From the NCBI GenBank assembly GCA_016186235.1, contig JACPMD010000149.1, positions 1 to 8,837 on the forward strand: a stretch of DNA of 8,837 nucleotides, given 5' to 3'. This document shows positions 1 through 5,496 of this stretch, piece by piece. A program made the translations under genes and the position numbers. Source of the stretch: Candidatus Roizmanbacteria bacterium (GTDB taxonomy: Bacteria > Patescibacteriota > Microgenomatia > UBA1406 > GWC2-37-13). The notes beneath the pieces are model-generated. The model was not told the origin of the DNA. It saw nothing but the letters and a program-made list of their open reading frames with translations, and did not search any database. Each line of letters opens with the position of its first letter. Position 1 is the first letter of the stretch.

Positions 1-131
1 CCTACGACCTACTGCAAATTTCAGAATTTGGCTGCAAATGATTCATCTCTCGTCAGCGTATCTTCTCTGATATGCTTCCTCGAGCTTCATCATTTTCGCT
101 CAAATTCTGAAATTTTCGTGACTGTCGTAGG
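1..131. repeat. 131-bp palindromic element (MITE-like or structured RNA/DNA hairpin)
   Basis: The two ends are exact inverted copies: CCTACGAC at 1-8 and GTCGTAGG at 124-131. A second perfect 15-bp arm follows: AAATTTCAGAATTTG at 16-30 and CAAATTCTGAAATTT at 101-115. Inside it AAATGAT (36-42) faces ATCATTT (89-95), and GCGTATC (56-62) faces GATATGC (69-75) around a 6-nt tip. The whole segment can therefore fold into one long interrupted hairpin. It lies just beyond the EamA cassette and encodes nothing I recognise. It could be a miniature inverted-repeat element or an unrelated type of hairpin recombination site. It touches the window edge, so the true end may lie outside. Confidence 0.6.
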
Positions 132-155
132 TTTTTCAGAGGTTCCTTAGGTGAT

Positions 156-572
156 TTAAACTTTAAGGCTAAATACAACTACCGAAGCAATTGCCAGCAT
201 TATTCCTATAGTATTTGTTACTGTTAAACTTTCCTTTAGAAATAAAATTGCAATAAATACGGTGGAAACAAATGCAAGTGAGCGAATTGTAGATGCGATT
301 GGAATTGATACTTCGGGTTTATTAATTCCTATGGTGAATAACAAGACACTTATTACTAAAAAAAAGGAAATTAAGAAAGCATTTCCCATGTTTCCTGGAG
401 TAAATTCCGTCTTTTCTTTAAAGAAAATCCAGATAATGAAGGCGAGAATAAACCCGAAGAGATAGTAAAAAAAAGTAGTATTTATTGCACCAATTAAAAC
501 AGAACTCTTTTTATAAAAGATATTTGCTATACCTAGGAATAATGCGCTTAGAATGATTAGTAAATATTGCAT
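156..572 (-). CDS. EamA/DMT-superfamily small transporter, single domain (138 aa)
   Basis: Inner-membrane protein of 138 residues with about five hydrophobic helices: residues 2-20, 28-50, 64-83, 90-111 and 118-136. The closing segment (PIASTIRSL, then a hydrophobic run ending LFLKESLT, then a final GIMLAIASVVV helix) is the usual signature of an EamA domain. At this length it is one EamA repeat, like half of a ten-helix drug/metabolite transporter, so it would need to form a dimer. The substrate cannot be told. The ATG lies 19 nt after the GTTAGGC end of attC1, the typical spacing of a cassette gene, and there is no Shine-Dalgarno motif. Downstream at 145-165 there is a site resembling the 3' end of the other cassettes (CTTAGGTGAT on the plus strand). 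Confidence 0.8.
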   Translation of the reverse strand: MQYLLIILSALFLGIANIFYKKSSVLIGAINTTFFYYLFGFILAFIIWIFFKEKTEFTPGNMGNAFLISFFLVISVLLFTIGINKPEVSIPIASTIRSLAFVSTVFIAILFLKESLTVTNTIGIMLAIASVVVFSLKV

Positions 573-591
573 AAGTATTTAAGTTTATTTC

Positions 592-715
592 GCCTAACGT
601 CCTGGTATAGGCGATGTTGTCTGGCGGTATAATATAACGCGATAGCGTTTCACCGCCAGACAATATGGGTGAAGCGACGACTGAAAGGAGGAGCGGAACC
701 GCCTCACTGTTGACT
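592..715 (-). repeat. attC-like recombination site attC1
   Basis: Read on the minus strand, the site ends in a perfect R' box GTTAGGC (592-598) preceded by GGAC, and it begins with AGTCAAC (709-715), a 6/7 match to RYYYAAC. A perfect 12-bp central hairpin pairs TTGTCTGGCGGT (617-628) with ACCGCCAGACAA (652-663). The flanks CAACATCGC and ACCCATATTG are shared with attC2, attC3 and attC4. The outer L-box stem is weak here: AGGCG (609-613) with CGCCT (700-704), only 5 bp. The site separates the methyltransferase/antiporter cassette from the EamA cassette. No integrase is present to confirm activity. Confidence 0.72.
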
Positions 716-738
716 TGCTTGCCAATCTATGCTTTAAT
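710..738 (+). promoter_or_regulatory. Predicted promoter of the methyltransferase gene, -35 inside attC1
   Basis: TTGACT at 710-715, a 17-nt spacer, and TTTAAT at 733-738 give a good sigma-70-type promoter. Transcription would begin about 15 nt before the ATG at 761. The -35 hexamer overlaps the R'' box of attC1. This is sequence match only. Confidence 0.5.
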
Positions 739-760
739 TACAACCTGTAACTTTATTCAT

Positions 761-1696
761 ATGACAATTGATAAAACATGTCGAGGAGCTGACGATGCAA
801 GCGTCTGGGATGAAGGCGCCGCAGCTCGTTATGCTAAAGCTAAGCATGGGCCAGATGGCGCAAGATTTCTTGATCCACATTTGTACTCCCTGATGAGTCG
901 TGAACGGTTGGCAGGTAGTGATTTTCTCGATCTTGGTGCTGGTGCCGGACCTTGGAGTCAGCATGCTTTAGAGCAAGGCGCCCGAACAGTTACTGCTGTT
1001 GATTTAAATGAAGCAATGCTAGAACAGGCACGCACACGCTTGCGAGTCAGCGGAGAACTTCCAAGTAATGTAAATATAGTTAGAGGTGATGTTGCAGATT
1101 TGGTCTTTGCAGATAACGAGTTTGACCGCTTAGCTAGTGTTAATGTTGGTTGCAATTTACCTGATGGAACTTTTCAAGCTCATTTCCGTGAGGCAAAACG
1201 CGTCGCCCGTCGTGGAGGCCGTCTTGTGGTGACAGCGCCAGACTCACTTTTGGTGTCATTTACCACCGTCGATGATGCTGAAGATATTCAGACGGAAATT
1301 GACGGTCGTTGGAGTAGGGAAACTGCCCATGATTCAGGTGCAGTCAAACGAGTGATTGATAGTTTGCGAACTGTCCTGCGAGCGACATTCGTTTTGGATG
1401 AGGCAGGGAGGCCAGTTTTGGTTACGGAGGAAAATGTTCATTTTGTTCGAGAAGGCACTCCGATTATTCGTAGGATACCTGGATTGGCTGTAGACAATAA
1501 CTTTCACACTGCTAAAGCATACATTGAAGCTGCGGAGCGAGCAGGCTGGAAAGTTCATGCTGCTCACCGTGATTCGTTTGGTTCAGATGATGAACGTCGT
1601 GAATACAATGGCGGTGTTGAAGACTCCCAAAAATTAGGCTCTGAATATGTCGGAAATCCGTCTTTTTTAATTATGGATTTGGAAAAGCAGGACTAA
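761..1696 (+). CDS. Class I SAM-dependent methyltransferase, substrate unknown (311 aa)
   Basis: Rossmann-fold methyltransferase. Motif I is FLDLGAGAG at residues 55-63, the acidic residue that binds the SAM ribose is D81 in AVDL, and the post-II region VRGDVADL follows. These are features of the Methyltransf_11/25 group. The C-terminal third (residues about 180-311) matches no domain I can name and may set substrate choice. I chose the ATG at 761. An earlier in-frame ATG at 665 lies inside attC1 and upstream of the predicted promoter, so it would translate recombination-site sequence. The gene runs against the direction of the cassette array, convergent with the antiporter gene 96 bp away, and is visibly richer in G+C than its neighbours, which fits separate acquisition. 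Confidence is high for the fold and low for the target. Confidence 0.85.
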   Translation: MTIDKTCRGADDASVWDEGAAARYAKAKHGPDGARFLDPHLYSLMSRERLAGSDFLDLGAGAGPWSQHALEQGARTVTAVDLNEAMLEQARTRLRVSGELPSNVNIVRGDVADLVFADNEFDRLASVNVGCNLPDGTFQAHFREAKRVARRGGRLVVTAPDSLLVSFTTVDDAEDIQTEIDGRWSRETAHDSGAVKRVIDSLRTVLRATFVLDEAGRPVLVTEENVHFVREGTPIIRRIPGLAVDNNFHTAKAYIEAAERAGWKVHAAHRDSFGSDDERREYNGGVEDSQKLGSEYVGNPSFLIMDLEKQD

Positions 1697-1792
1697 TTCC
1701 TCCCTCTTATAAAAATAGACTTTACCAAAAAGTTCGAGACAATTCTCTCATACTGGGAATTAAATGGGTGAATGTCCGAAGCCCAAAACACA

Positions 1793-2749
1793 TTATTTAG
1801 TCAAAACCAAAAACACTACATATCCTACATAGGTGGTAACCATAAATACTCCTTGCCATCTTTCAATTATTCTTTTTTTGCCGATAAACATCACTAAAAA
1901 CAACACAATACTTGCGAATATTGTTATTGCTATATCGCCGTTGGAGCTGGTATTAAATGGCAGTGGGCGAATAACGGCACTTGCGCCAAGAATCCAAAAT
2001 ATGTTGAAAATATTTGAACCGACCACATTTCCAATCGCGATGTCTGATTGTTTTTTGTAAGCTGCCATTGCTGAAGTGGCTAATTCTGGCAACGATGTAC
2101 CAATGGCGACAATTGTTAAGCCGATCAATGATTGGCTGACATTGAAGAATTCGGCAATTTGAACAGCACCATCAACAATCCATTTTCCGCCAATCACCAA
2201 GCCTGCAAGACCAAGAATAATAAATATTATTGCTTTATGGTAGCTAAATACTTTTATTTCTTCTTCAACGATATCAGTATCTGACTTTGTAATCCCAAAA
2301 GTGTAGTAAAGAAAAATTATAAAAAACGACAGAAGAATAAAGCCGTCAATTCGAGTAATACCGGAAAAACTCGCTCCATCAATAATCATATCGTTAGCCA
2401 TAAGCCCCAAGACAACGGCGGCCAAAAGGCTCAATGGAATTTCTTTTAAGATAGTGTTTTTTTTCGCGGTTATTGGATAAATAATGGCTGATATTCCTAG
2501 AATTAATAATATATTCGCTATGTTGCTGCCCAAGATATTACCGATTGCGATTTCGCTGTTGCCTTGGACGCTTGCAAAAATATTAACAATAAATTCCGGG
2601 GCGGAAGTACCAAACGCCACTATGGTTAAGCCAATGACAATACTTGAAATTTTCAATTTTTTTGCTATTGAGGCCGAACCATCAACCAAAATATCCGCTC
2701 CTTTAATAAGAAGGAAGAATCCGATGATAAATAGTATGTATGTAGTCAT
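1793..2749 (-). CDS. CaCA-family cation antiporter (Na+/Ca2+ exchanger, YrbG-like; 318 aa)
   Basis: Integral membrane protein with about ten helices and the two inverted alpha-repeats that define the calcium/cation antiporter family. Alpha-1 (about residues 40-85) contains GLTIVAFGTSAPEF and IAIGNILGSNIANI. Alpha-2 (about 210-255) contains GLTIVAIGTSLPEL and IAIGNVVGSNIFNI. The ion-binding acids E52 and E222 are both present. It probably exports Ca2+ or a similar cation in exchange for Na+, H+ or K+; the ion is not readable from sequence. A TTG 18 nt further upstream would overlap the preceding gene, so I prefer the ATG at 2749, four bases after that gene's stop. The two genes are surely co-transcribed and probably translationally coupled. 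The length is normal for the family. Confidence 0.92.
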   Translation of the reverse strand: MTTYILFIIGFFLLIKGADILVDGSASIAKKLKISSIVIGLTIVAFGTSAPEFIVNIFASVQGNSEIAIGNILGSNIANILLILGISAIIYPITAKKNTILKEIPLSLLAAVVLGLMANDMIIDGASFSGITRIDGFILLSFFIIFLYYTFGITKSDTDIVEEEIKVFSYHKAIIFIILGLAGLVIGGKWIVDGAVQIAEFFNVSQSLIGLTIVAIGTSLPELATSAMAAYKKQSDIAIGNVVGSNIFNIFWILGASAVIRPLPFNTSSNGDIAITIFASIVLFLVMFIGKKRIIERWQGVFMVTTYVGYVVFLVLTK

Positions 2750-2753
2750 ATGG

Positions 2754-2972
2754 TTATAATTTTTCAATTTCTTTCAAATCGTGATCTGGCAAATATAGAA
2801 TCACCAGACCGACAATAATCCCGAGTAATGCCGTCCAGAAATGACTACCGCCAAAAAACCATTTATCCAAAGCGTCCAGCACATACCAGATACCCCGCCA
2901 AATTAAAACCAGCCCGATGACTATGGAAATATTTTTTGCGAGGTGGCCCAAAGTTAATTGTTTTTTTGTCAT
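2754..2972 (-). CDS. Small two-helix membrane protein (72 aa), unknown function
   Basis: A short basic N-terminus (MTKKQLTLGHLAKN) leads into a first hydrophobic helix at about residues 14-34, containing the striking GLVLIWRGIWYVLDALD. A glycine-rich turn (FFGGSHF) follows, then a second helix at about 46-62 and an acidic, lysine-rich tail. I recall similar proteins from candidate-phyla genomes but no function for them. The gene ends four bases before the antiporter start, so it may be an accessory subunit or merely co-inherited. The start codon follows an A/T-rich leader without a Shine-Dalgarno motif, about 170 nt downstream of the decayed attC site. Confidence 0.7.
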   Translation of the reverse strand: MTKKQLTLGHLAKNISIVIGLVLIWRGIWYVLDALDKWFFGGSHFWTALLGIIVGLVILYLPDHDLKEIEKL

Positions 2973-3007
2973 AAGTTAATTGATTAATTGGTTGGTGTTA
3001 TTGTATT

Positions 3008-3143
3008 CGTTTTCCCCTTATAAATAAATTGTTTCCGAAGCGGAGCGAAGGAAACGCCATATACCCCTTTCTAATAAATAAAAAACAAAATTCAAATTCT
3101 TTTTTAGAGCTGGGCGATAGCCCAAAAGTAAAACATGCATTTC
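3008..3143 (-). other. Conserved structured leader of cassette E
   Basis: On the minus strand, from the end of the decayed attC, the order is: GAAATGCATGTTTTACTTTT; a GGGC-TATC-GCCC hairpin (3111-3122); AGAATTTGAATTTTG; a TTTATT tract with AAGGGG; a hairpin GTTTCC/GGAAAC (3031-3055); and a second AAGGGGAAAA (3010-3019). The same order of blocks follows attC3 at the start of cassette C, although the hairpin sequences differ. It may carry a promoter or a regulatory RNA; no convincing -35/-10 pair was found. Confidence 0.4.
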
Positions 3144-3217
3144 ACATAACGTCAGGATTATGAGAAGTTTGCGGAACGAAGTGGAGCGAAGAAGTCGGAC
3201 GAAGGCGGGCGTTTATC
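3144..3217 (-). repeat. Degenerate attC-like site between cassettes D and E
   Basis: The minus-strand end is intact (GACGTTATGTGAAAT, R' at 3144-3150), matching the other sites. The other end is GATAAAC (3211-3217), only a partial R'' match. The L boxes do not pair, no central hairpin is present, and the middle is a run of GCGGAACGAAG/GGAGCGAAG purine-rich repeats. It is 74 bp against about 120 bp for its relatives. The stop codon of the 57-aa gene falls inside the R''-like box. Confidence 0.4.
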
Positions 3218-3445
3218 TCTCCCATTCTTTAATATGAGGTGAAAAATCAAGCTGATAATCTGGGATACCGAGCGACACACCATATTTTGTAACTTCTTCT
3301 ACTTTTGTTTTTATGATTTTTACTTTCTGAAGAACATCTTTATTTTCTAGACTTTCTTCAATTATTACGCCGTTGAAATTCTTCATATATTTAAGTTAAG
3401 AATGGGAGTTTATAAAATTGTTGATTGTAGCCCGCCGTAGTCCGA
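3195..3445. repeat. Nested inverted repeats around the 57-aa gene
   Basis: The outer arms are TCGGACGAAGGCGGGC (3195-3210) and GCCCGCCGTAGTCCGA (3430-3445), 14 of 16 positions complementary. The inner arms are CTCCCATTCTT (3219-3229) and AAGAATGGGAG (3398-3408), a perfect 11 bp. The inner left arm is coding, covering the last residues of the small protein. The arrangement looks like the cassette-end inverted repeats seen elsewhere in the window, or like a miniature transposon. Confidence 0.5.
3213..3386 (-). CDS. Small cassette protein of unknown function, possibly a truncated or chimeric gene (57 aa)
   Basis: ATG at 3386, TAA at 3213-3215, 57 residues: MKNFNGVIIEESLENKDVLQ at the start, a lysine-rich middle (KVKIIKTKVEEV), and a tail ending DFSPHIKEWER. 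From memory, the N-terminal 30 or so residues resemble the start of a longer hypothetical family common in candidate-phyla genomes, while the tail does not continue that family. It may therefore be a fusion left by an internal deletion. It sits alone between attC2 and the decayed attC, with its stop inside the latter, as expected of a single-gene cassette. There is no signal peptide or membrane segment. The evidence for real expression is its position, its sensible composition and its exact fit to the cassette. Confidence 0.5.
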   Translation of the reverse strand: MKNFNGVIIEESLENKDVLQKVKIIKTKVEEVTKYGVSLGIPDYQLDFSPHIKEWER

Positions 3446-3449
3446 TTAC

Positions 3450-3567
3450 ATATAACGTTCCGCACTTTGCGATGTTGTTGCGCGGTACAATTTAGCGCGA
3501 AGCGCTTCACCGCGCAACAATATGGGCGTAGCGACCAAAGGGAGCGGAGCCGCAAAGTTAGTTAGAT
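3450..3567 (-). repeat. attC-like recombination site attC2
   Basis: Minus-strand R'' is ATCTAAC (3561-3567), a perfect RYYYAAC, and R' is GTTATAT (3450-3456) preceded by GGAAC. The outer stem pairs ACTTTGCG (3464-3471) with CGCAAAGT (3551-3558). The central stem pairs TTGTTGCGCGGT (3475-3486) with ACCGCGCAACAA (3509-3520), a perfect 12 bp with a further AGCGC/GCGCT tip. It carries the shared ACCCATATTG-like and CAACATCGC flanks. It lies downstream of the Fic gene and upstream of the 57-aa gene in array direction. Confidence 0.75.
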
Positions 3568-3640
3568 GATGTACATTTTTTCCTTTGATTCCGCGAAGCG
3601 GGATCGCTTTTTTATAGGAATAAGAATTTGATTTTTTCGT
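3561..3640. repeat. Left terminal inverted repeat of cassette C
   Basis: This segment is an inverted copy of 7017-7088, about 70 bp with small differences. Shared blocks in order are TACATTTTTTCCTTT, a short GATC-containing hairpin, GCTTTTTTA with AGGAA, and GAATTTGATTTTTTC. Within it, GATTCCGC-GAA-GCGGGATC (3587-3605) followed by GC and six T (3608-3613) forms a compact terminator-like hairpin reading on the plus strand. Confidence 0.65.
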
Positions 3641-3690
3641 TTTGGCGAGCAAAAGAGGGGAATTAAAGGGGTGAATTTTGCTCGCCAAAA
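3640..3690 (-). terminator. Hairpin downstream of fic, probable terminator
   Basis: A perfect 15-bp inverted repeat, TTTTGGCGAGCAAAA (3640-3654) and TTTTGCTCGCCAAAA (3676-3690), with a 21-nt loop, begins four bases past the Fic stop codon. The stem is A/T-flanked on both sides, so it could terminate transcription from either direction. Confidence 0.6.
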
Positions 3691-3694
3691 CATC

Positions 3695-4825
3695 TTATCT
3701 CAAGAAAATCTCTATATAATTTTTGTAATGATAGCTCCGATCGTAAGTTTTTTCGTCATCTTTTTGTTCCAGTAATCCAAGTTTACAGAAGCGATCTACT
3801 ACTTTTTGAGCTCCTACTCGGGAGAAGCCCGTCCATTCCATTATTATTTTTGTAGAAACAATCGGTTGGCCATATAATTTCTGTAGCACCAATATCCCGC
3901 TTTCCGACTCTCTTTTTGCCAATGCTCGCATTTTATTCATATCCGCTTCACGCAATTTTGTAATTTTTTTAGATATGGAGATAGATTGTTCCGCAGTTTC
4001 AATTACGCCATCAAGGAAGAAATCAATCCATGCTCCCACTTCGGAGTGGTGATAGCCGTACAATTTTTGGTAATAAATTTTTTGATGTTTCTTAAAATAT
4101 GCAGAAAGAAAAAGTACCGGTTTCTCGAGCATGGATTTGTGACATAAGAGCATCGTAATGAGCAAGCGTCCTGTTCTGCCGTTTCCATCAAGGAATGGAT
4201 GGATCGTCTCAAATTGTGCGTGTGCCAGAGCGATATGAACAAGAGGGAGAGTTGCTTTTTCATCATGCAAAAATTTTTCCAGATCATTGAGTGCTCTTTG
4301 CATTTCATTCACAGGGGGTGGAACAAACGAGGCGTTTGAAGGCAAAGTTCCGCCAATCCAGTTTTGAGATTTCCTGAATGAACCCGGATCAGAAAAATGG
4401 GAAGCGCGTGCTCCTGTCATAAGTTTGTTGTGTAATTCACAGAGGAAGCGTAATGAAAGAGGCAAAGTTTTTACTCTATCCAGTCCGTAATTTAATGCTT
4501 TGATGTAATACAAAATATCGTCTGCATCCGTTTCTTTTGCGGCTACGCCCGCCTTTTTTTCCATTGCGTCTACCATTGTTGCCTTTGTGCCTTCGATTTG
4601 CGATGAGGATTCCGCATCCTTGGCGACAAACATGGAGATGAAAAAATCAACGTCGGGCAGTAAGTGAGTTATGCCATCGAGTTTTCCGATGAGTCTGTCC
4701 GCTTCCGCGGTTTTGAGTAAAATTGTTTTTGGCAGATCAAAAATTTCCTTCGGGGGGAAAGCGTTGGGTATAAAAGCTAAAAATCCCTCTTTCTGCTTAA
4801 CTTTTTTGCCAATTTCAATCTTCAT
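3695..4825 (-). CDS. fic: Fic-domain AMP-transferase with N-terminal autoinhibitory motif and C-terminal winged helix (376 aa)
   Basis: Fic proteins transfer AMP (sometimes another nucleotide moiety) from a nucleotide to a protein hydroxyl. The active-site motif HPFLDGNGRTGR is complete at residues 208-219 or thereabouts, with the catalytic His and both Arg residues. The N-terminal Fic_N region carries SSSQIEGT (about 73-80), matching the (S/T)xxxE(G/N) inhibitory helix of class II Fic proteins, in which the Glu blocks the ATP site. The C-terminus (about 305-376) reads as a winged helix-turn-helix (VSTKIIMEWTGFSRVGAQKVV). The length suits this Fic/wHTH architecture. It is divergent from the attenuator-controlled operon and has its own promoter flanked by ACTATC/GATAGT repeats, so autoregulation is possible. 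Its target is unknown. It needs no separate antitoxin gene and none is adjacent. Confidence 0.93.
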   Translation of the reverse strand: MKIEIGKKVKQKEGFLAFIPNAFPPKEIFDLPKTILLKTAEADRLIGKLDGITHLLPDVDFFISMFVAKDAESSSQIEGTKATMVDAMEKKAGVAAKETDADDILYYIKALNYGLDRVKTLPLSLRFLCELHNKLMTGARASHFSDPGSFRKSQNWIGGTLPSNASFVPPPVNEMQRALNDLEKFLHDEKATLPLVHIALAHAQFETIHPFLDGNGRTGRLLITMLLCHKSMLEKPVLFLSAYFKKHQKIYYQKLYGYHHSEVGAWIDFFLDGVIETAEQSISISKKITKLREADMNKMRALAKRESESGILVLQKLYGQPIVSTKIIMEWTGFSRVGAQKVVDRFCKLGLLEQKDDEKTYDRSYHYKNYIEIFLR

Positions 4826-4857
4826 AGATAGTTTGTTTATTTACTTGAACATTAACT

Positions 4858-4886
4858 ATCTTAGCTTTTAGTTTATATTTAGTCAA
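4858..4886 (-). promoter_or_regulatory. Predicted fic promoter with ACTATC/GATAGT repeats
   Basis: On the minus strand TTGACT (4881-4886), a 17-nt spacer and TAAGAT (4858-4863) precede the fic ATG by about 35 nt. Copies of one hexamer surround it: GATAGT at 4827-4832 and 4889-4894 and its complement ACTATC at 4855-4860 (plus-strand coordinates). The last overlaps the -10, and the first lies two bases from the start codon. They make plausible operator half-sites. Confidence 0.5.
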
Positions 4887-4934
4887 TGGATAGTAACTAT
4901 GTTTTGGGCAATCCTCACACTATATGAGTACAAC

Positions 4935-4957
4935 ATTATTGACAACCGTCAAATAAT
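4935..4957. promoter_or_regulatory. Operator-like palindrome over the operon promoter
   Basis: ATTATTGAC (4935-4943) and GTCAAATAAT (4948-4957) are inverted copies apart from one extra A, separated by AACC. The palindrome covers the -35 hexamer and much of the spacer, a usual place for a repressor. Either DNA-binding protein of the operon, or the Fic winged helix, could be the ligand. Confidence 0.4.
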
Positions 4958-4966
4958 CGATATACT
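4939..4966 (+). promoter_or_regulatory. Strong predicted promoter of the three-gene operon
   Basis: A consensus -35 TTGACA (4939-4944), 16-nt spacer and TATACT -10 (4961-4966) predict a start near 4973. That gives a leader RNA of about 190 nt before the first gene. It is the best promoter match in the window. Confidence 0.65.
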
Positions 4967-4997
4967 GCAGTCAGTCAGCTAAGTTTTTATCCAAGAT

Positions 4998-5081
4998 ATG
5001 ACTAATTCTGCCTTAAATCAGTCTCGCGTAGAAATGATGATGAGCCCCACGGACTTCGTGGTGAGCTCTTCTGAAAGCTAG
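4998..5081 (+). CDS. Putative attenuator leader peptide with Met-Met-Met (27 aa)
   Basis: A 27-codon reading frame starts 25 nt after the predicted transcription start and ends in TAG at 5079-5081. It begins MTNSALNQSRVE, continues with three consecutive Met codons (5034-5042), and ends SPTDFVVSSSES. The Met codons lie directly before the left arm of the first leader hairpin. A ribosome paused there would cover that arm and leave the right arm free for the antiterminator. A ribosome reaching the stop would cover the right arm and allow the terminator. Seven Ser residues are also present, but those in the SSS run lie on the hairpin's right side, where pausing would not favour readthrough. There is no strong Shine-Dalgarno motif, as for the other genes here. 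Translation is inferred. Confidence 0.5.
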   Translation: MTNSALNQSRVEMMMSPTDFVVSSSES

Positions 5082-5118
5082 AAAGACAGAAGAATTAGCA
5101 CTCACACCTCCACGAAGT
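5042..5118 (+). promoter_or_regulatory. Attenuator: alternative pause and antiterminator hairpins
   Basis: The pause hairpin pairs CCACG (5047-5051) with CGTGG (5057-5061), reinforced by GAGC (5042-5045) with GCTC (5065-5068). The competing antiterminator pairs ACTTCGTGG (5053-5061) with CCACGAAGT (5110-5118), a perfect 9 bp. It is continued by TGAG (5062-5065) with CTCA (5101-5104), and by TCTTCTG (5067-5073) with CAGAAGA (5087-5093). A third option pairs CTAATTCT (5002-5009) with AGAATTAG (5091-5098), which would favour the pause form. The arms of the first two structures overlap, so only one can form at a time. Confidence 0.6.
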
Positions 5119-5141
5119 TCGCAAGAATCTCGTGGATTTTT
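5110..5141 (+). terminator. Intrinsic terminator of the attenuator, GNRA loop
   Basis: CCACGA (5110-5115) pairs with TCGTGG (5130-5135). After one mismatch GTTC (5117-5120) pairs with GAAT (5125-5128, one G-U), closed by the tetraloop GCAA. ATTTTT follows at 5136-5141. It lies 22 nt before the first operon gene and within the leader, where a constitutive terminator would silence the operon, so conditional use is likely. Confidence 0.7.
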
Positions 5142-5163
5142 ATGTACCTATTTCCCCTTCACA

Positions 5164-5469
5164 ATGAGTGAATACGTCCCACAGCAAAGTTGTCCCAGTA
5201 AGTCATGCGGCAATTACGCAAAAATTGGTGAAGAATATGTTGCTGTCCATGATCTCAAGCAAAAGCGTTTTCGCTGTCGTGAATGCTGCAAGACGTGGAG
5301 TGCTCATTATAAAGAGTTTCATCACGGTTTACGTACGGAACCATTTAAAATTCGCAGAGCGGTCGATCTGCTGAATGCGAAAATACCAATTCGCACAGTA
5401 GCTCGGTTCGTAAAAGTTAGCCCCAGCACGGTTTTGCGATGGAAAAAGAAATTATCAAATCGACAATAA
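5164..5469 (+). CDS. Zinc-ribbon plus helix-turn-helix DNA-binding protein, InsA-like (101 aa)
   Basis: Cys10 and Cys15 (CPSKSC) with Cys38 and Cys41 (CREC) form a zinc ribbon, with KTW following as in the transposase-associated ribbons of IS1 InsA. Residues about 62-97 form a homeodomain-like HTH (RRAVDLLNAKIPIRTVARFV, then SPSTVLRWKKKL). The combination resembles IS1 InsA, which is a repressor. No transposase catalytic partner or insertion-sequence ends are present here, so a free-standing regulator is more likely. It is the first gene after the attenuator, 27 bp before the next gene, and may bind the palindrome over its own promoter. ATG at 5164 follows TTTCCCCTTCACA with no Shine-Dalgarno motif. 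Confidence 0.72.
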   Translation: MSEYVPQQSCPSKSCGNYAKIGEEYVAVHDLKQKRFRCRECCKTWSAHYKEFHHGLRTEPFKIRRAVDLLNAKIPIRTVARFVKVSPSTVLRWKKKLSNRQ

Positions 5470-5496
5470 CTATTTTACTTTTTAATTTTTATCATC

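Noticed and set aside
665..760. Upstream ATG start for the methyltransferase
   Set aside because: It begins within the attC1 hairpin flank and precedes the predicted promoter. The added residues have no methyltransferase character.
1697..1792. Degenerate attC between the methyltransferase and antiporter genes
   Set aside because: AAATGGGTGAAT and GAAGCCC resemble attC flanks slightly, but no R box, paired stem or central hairpin can be found.
2750..2767. TTG start giving the antiporter six more residues
   Set aside because: It overlaps the upstream gene and adds polar residues before the first helix. The ATG four bases past the upstream stop is better.
3446..3688. 80-aa minus-strand reading frame
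   Set aside because: It runs through the terminator, the cassette-end repeat and attC2. Its translation is simply the repeat sequence.
5064..5072. Serine as the attenuator's sensed amino acid
   Set aside because: The Ser-Ser-Ser codons lie past the pause hairpin's right arm. A ribosome stalled there would mask the antiterminator arm and promote termination, the wrong direction for amino-acid starvation control.
5164..5469. Insertion sequence of the IS1 type
   Set aside because: Only an InsA-like zinc-ribbon HTH is present. There is no transposase with a catalytic domain and no IS ends, and the gene sits in an operon behind an attenuator.
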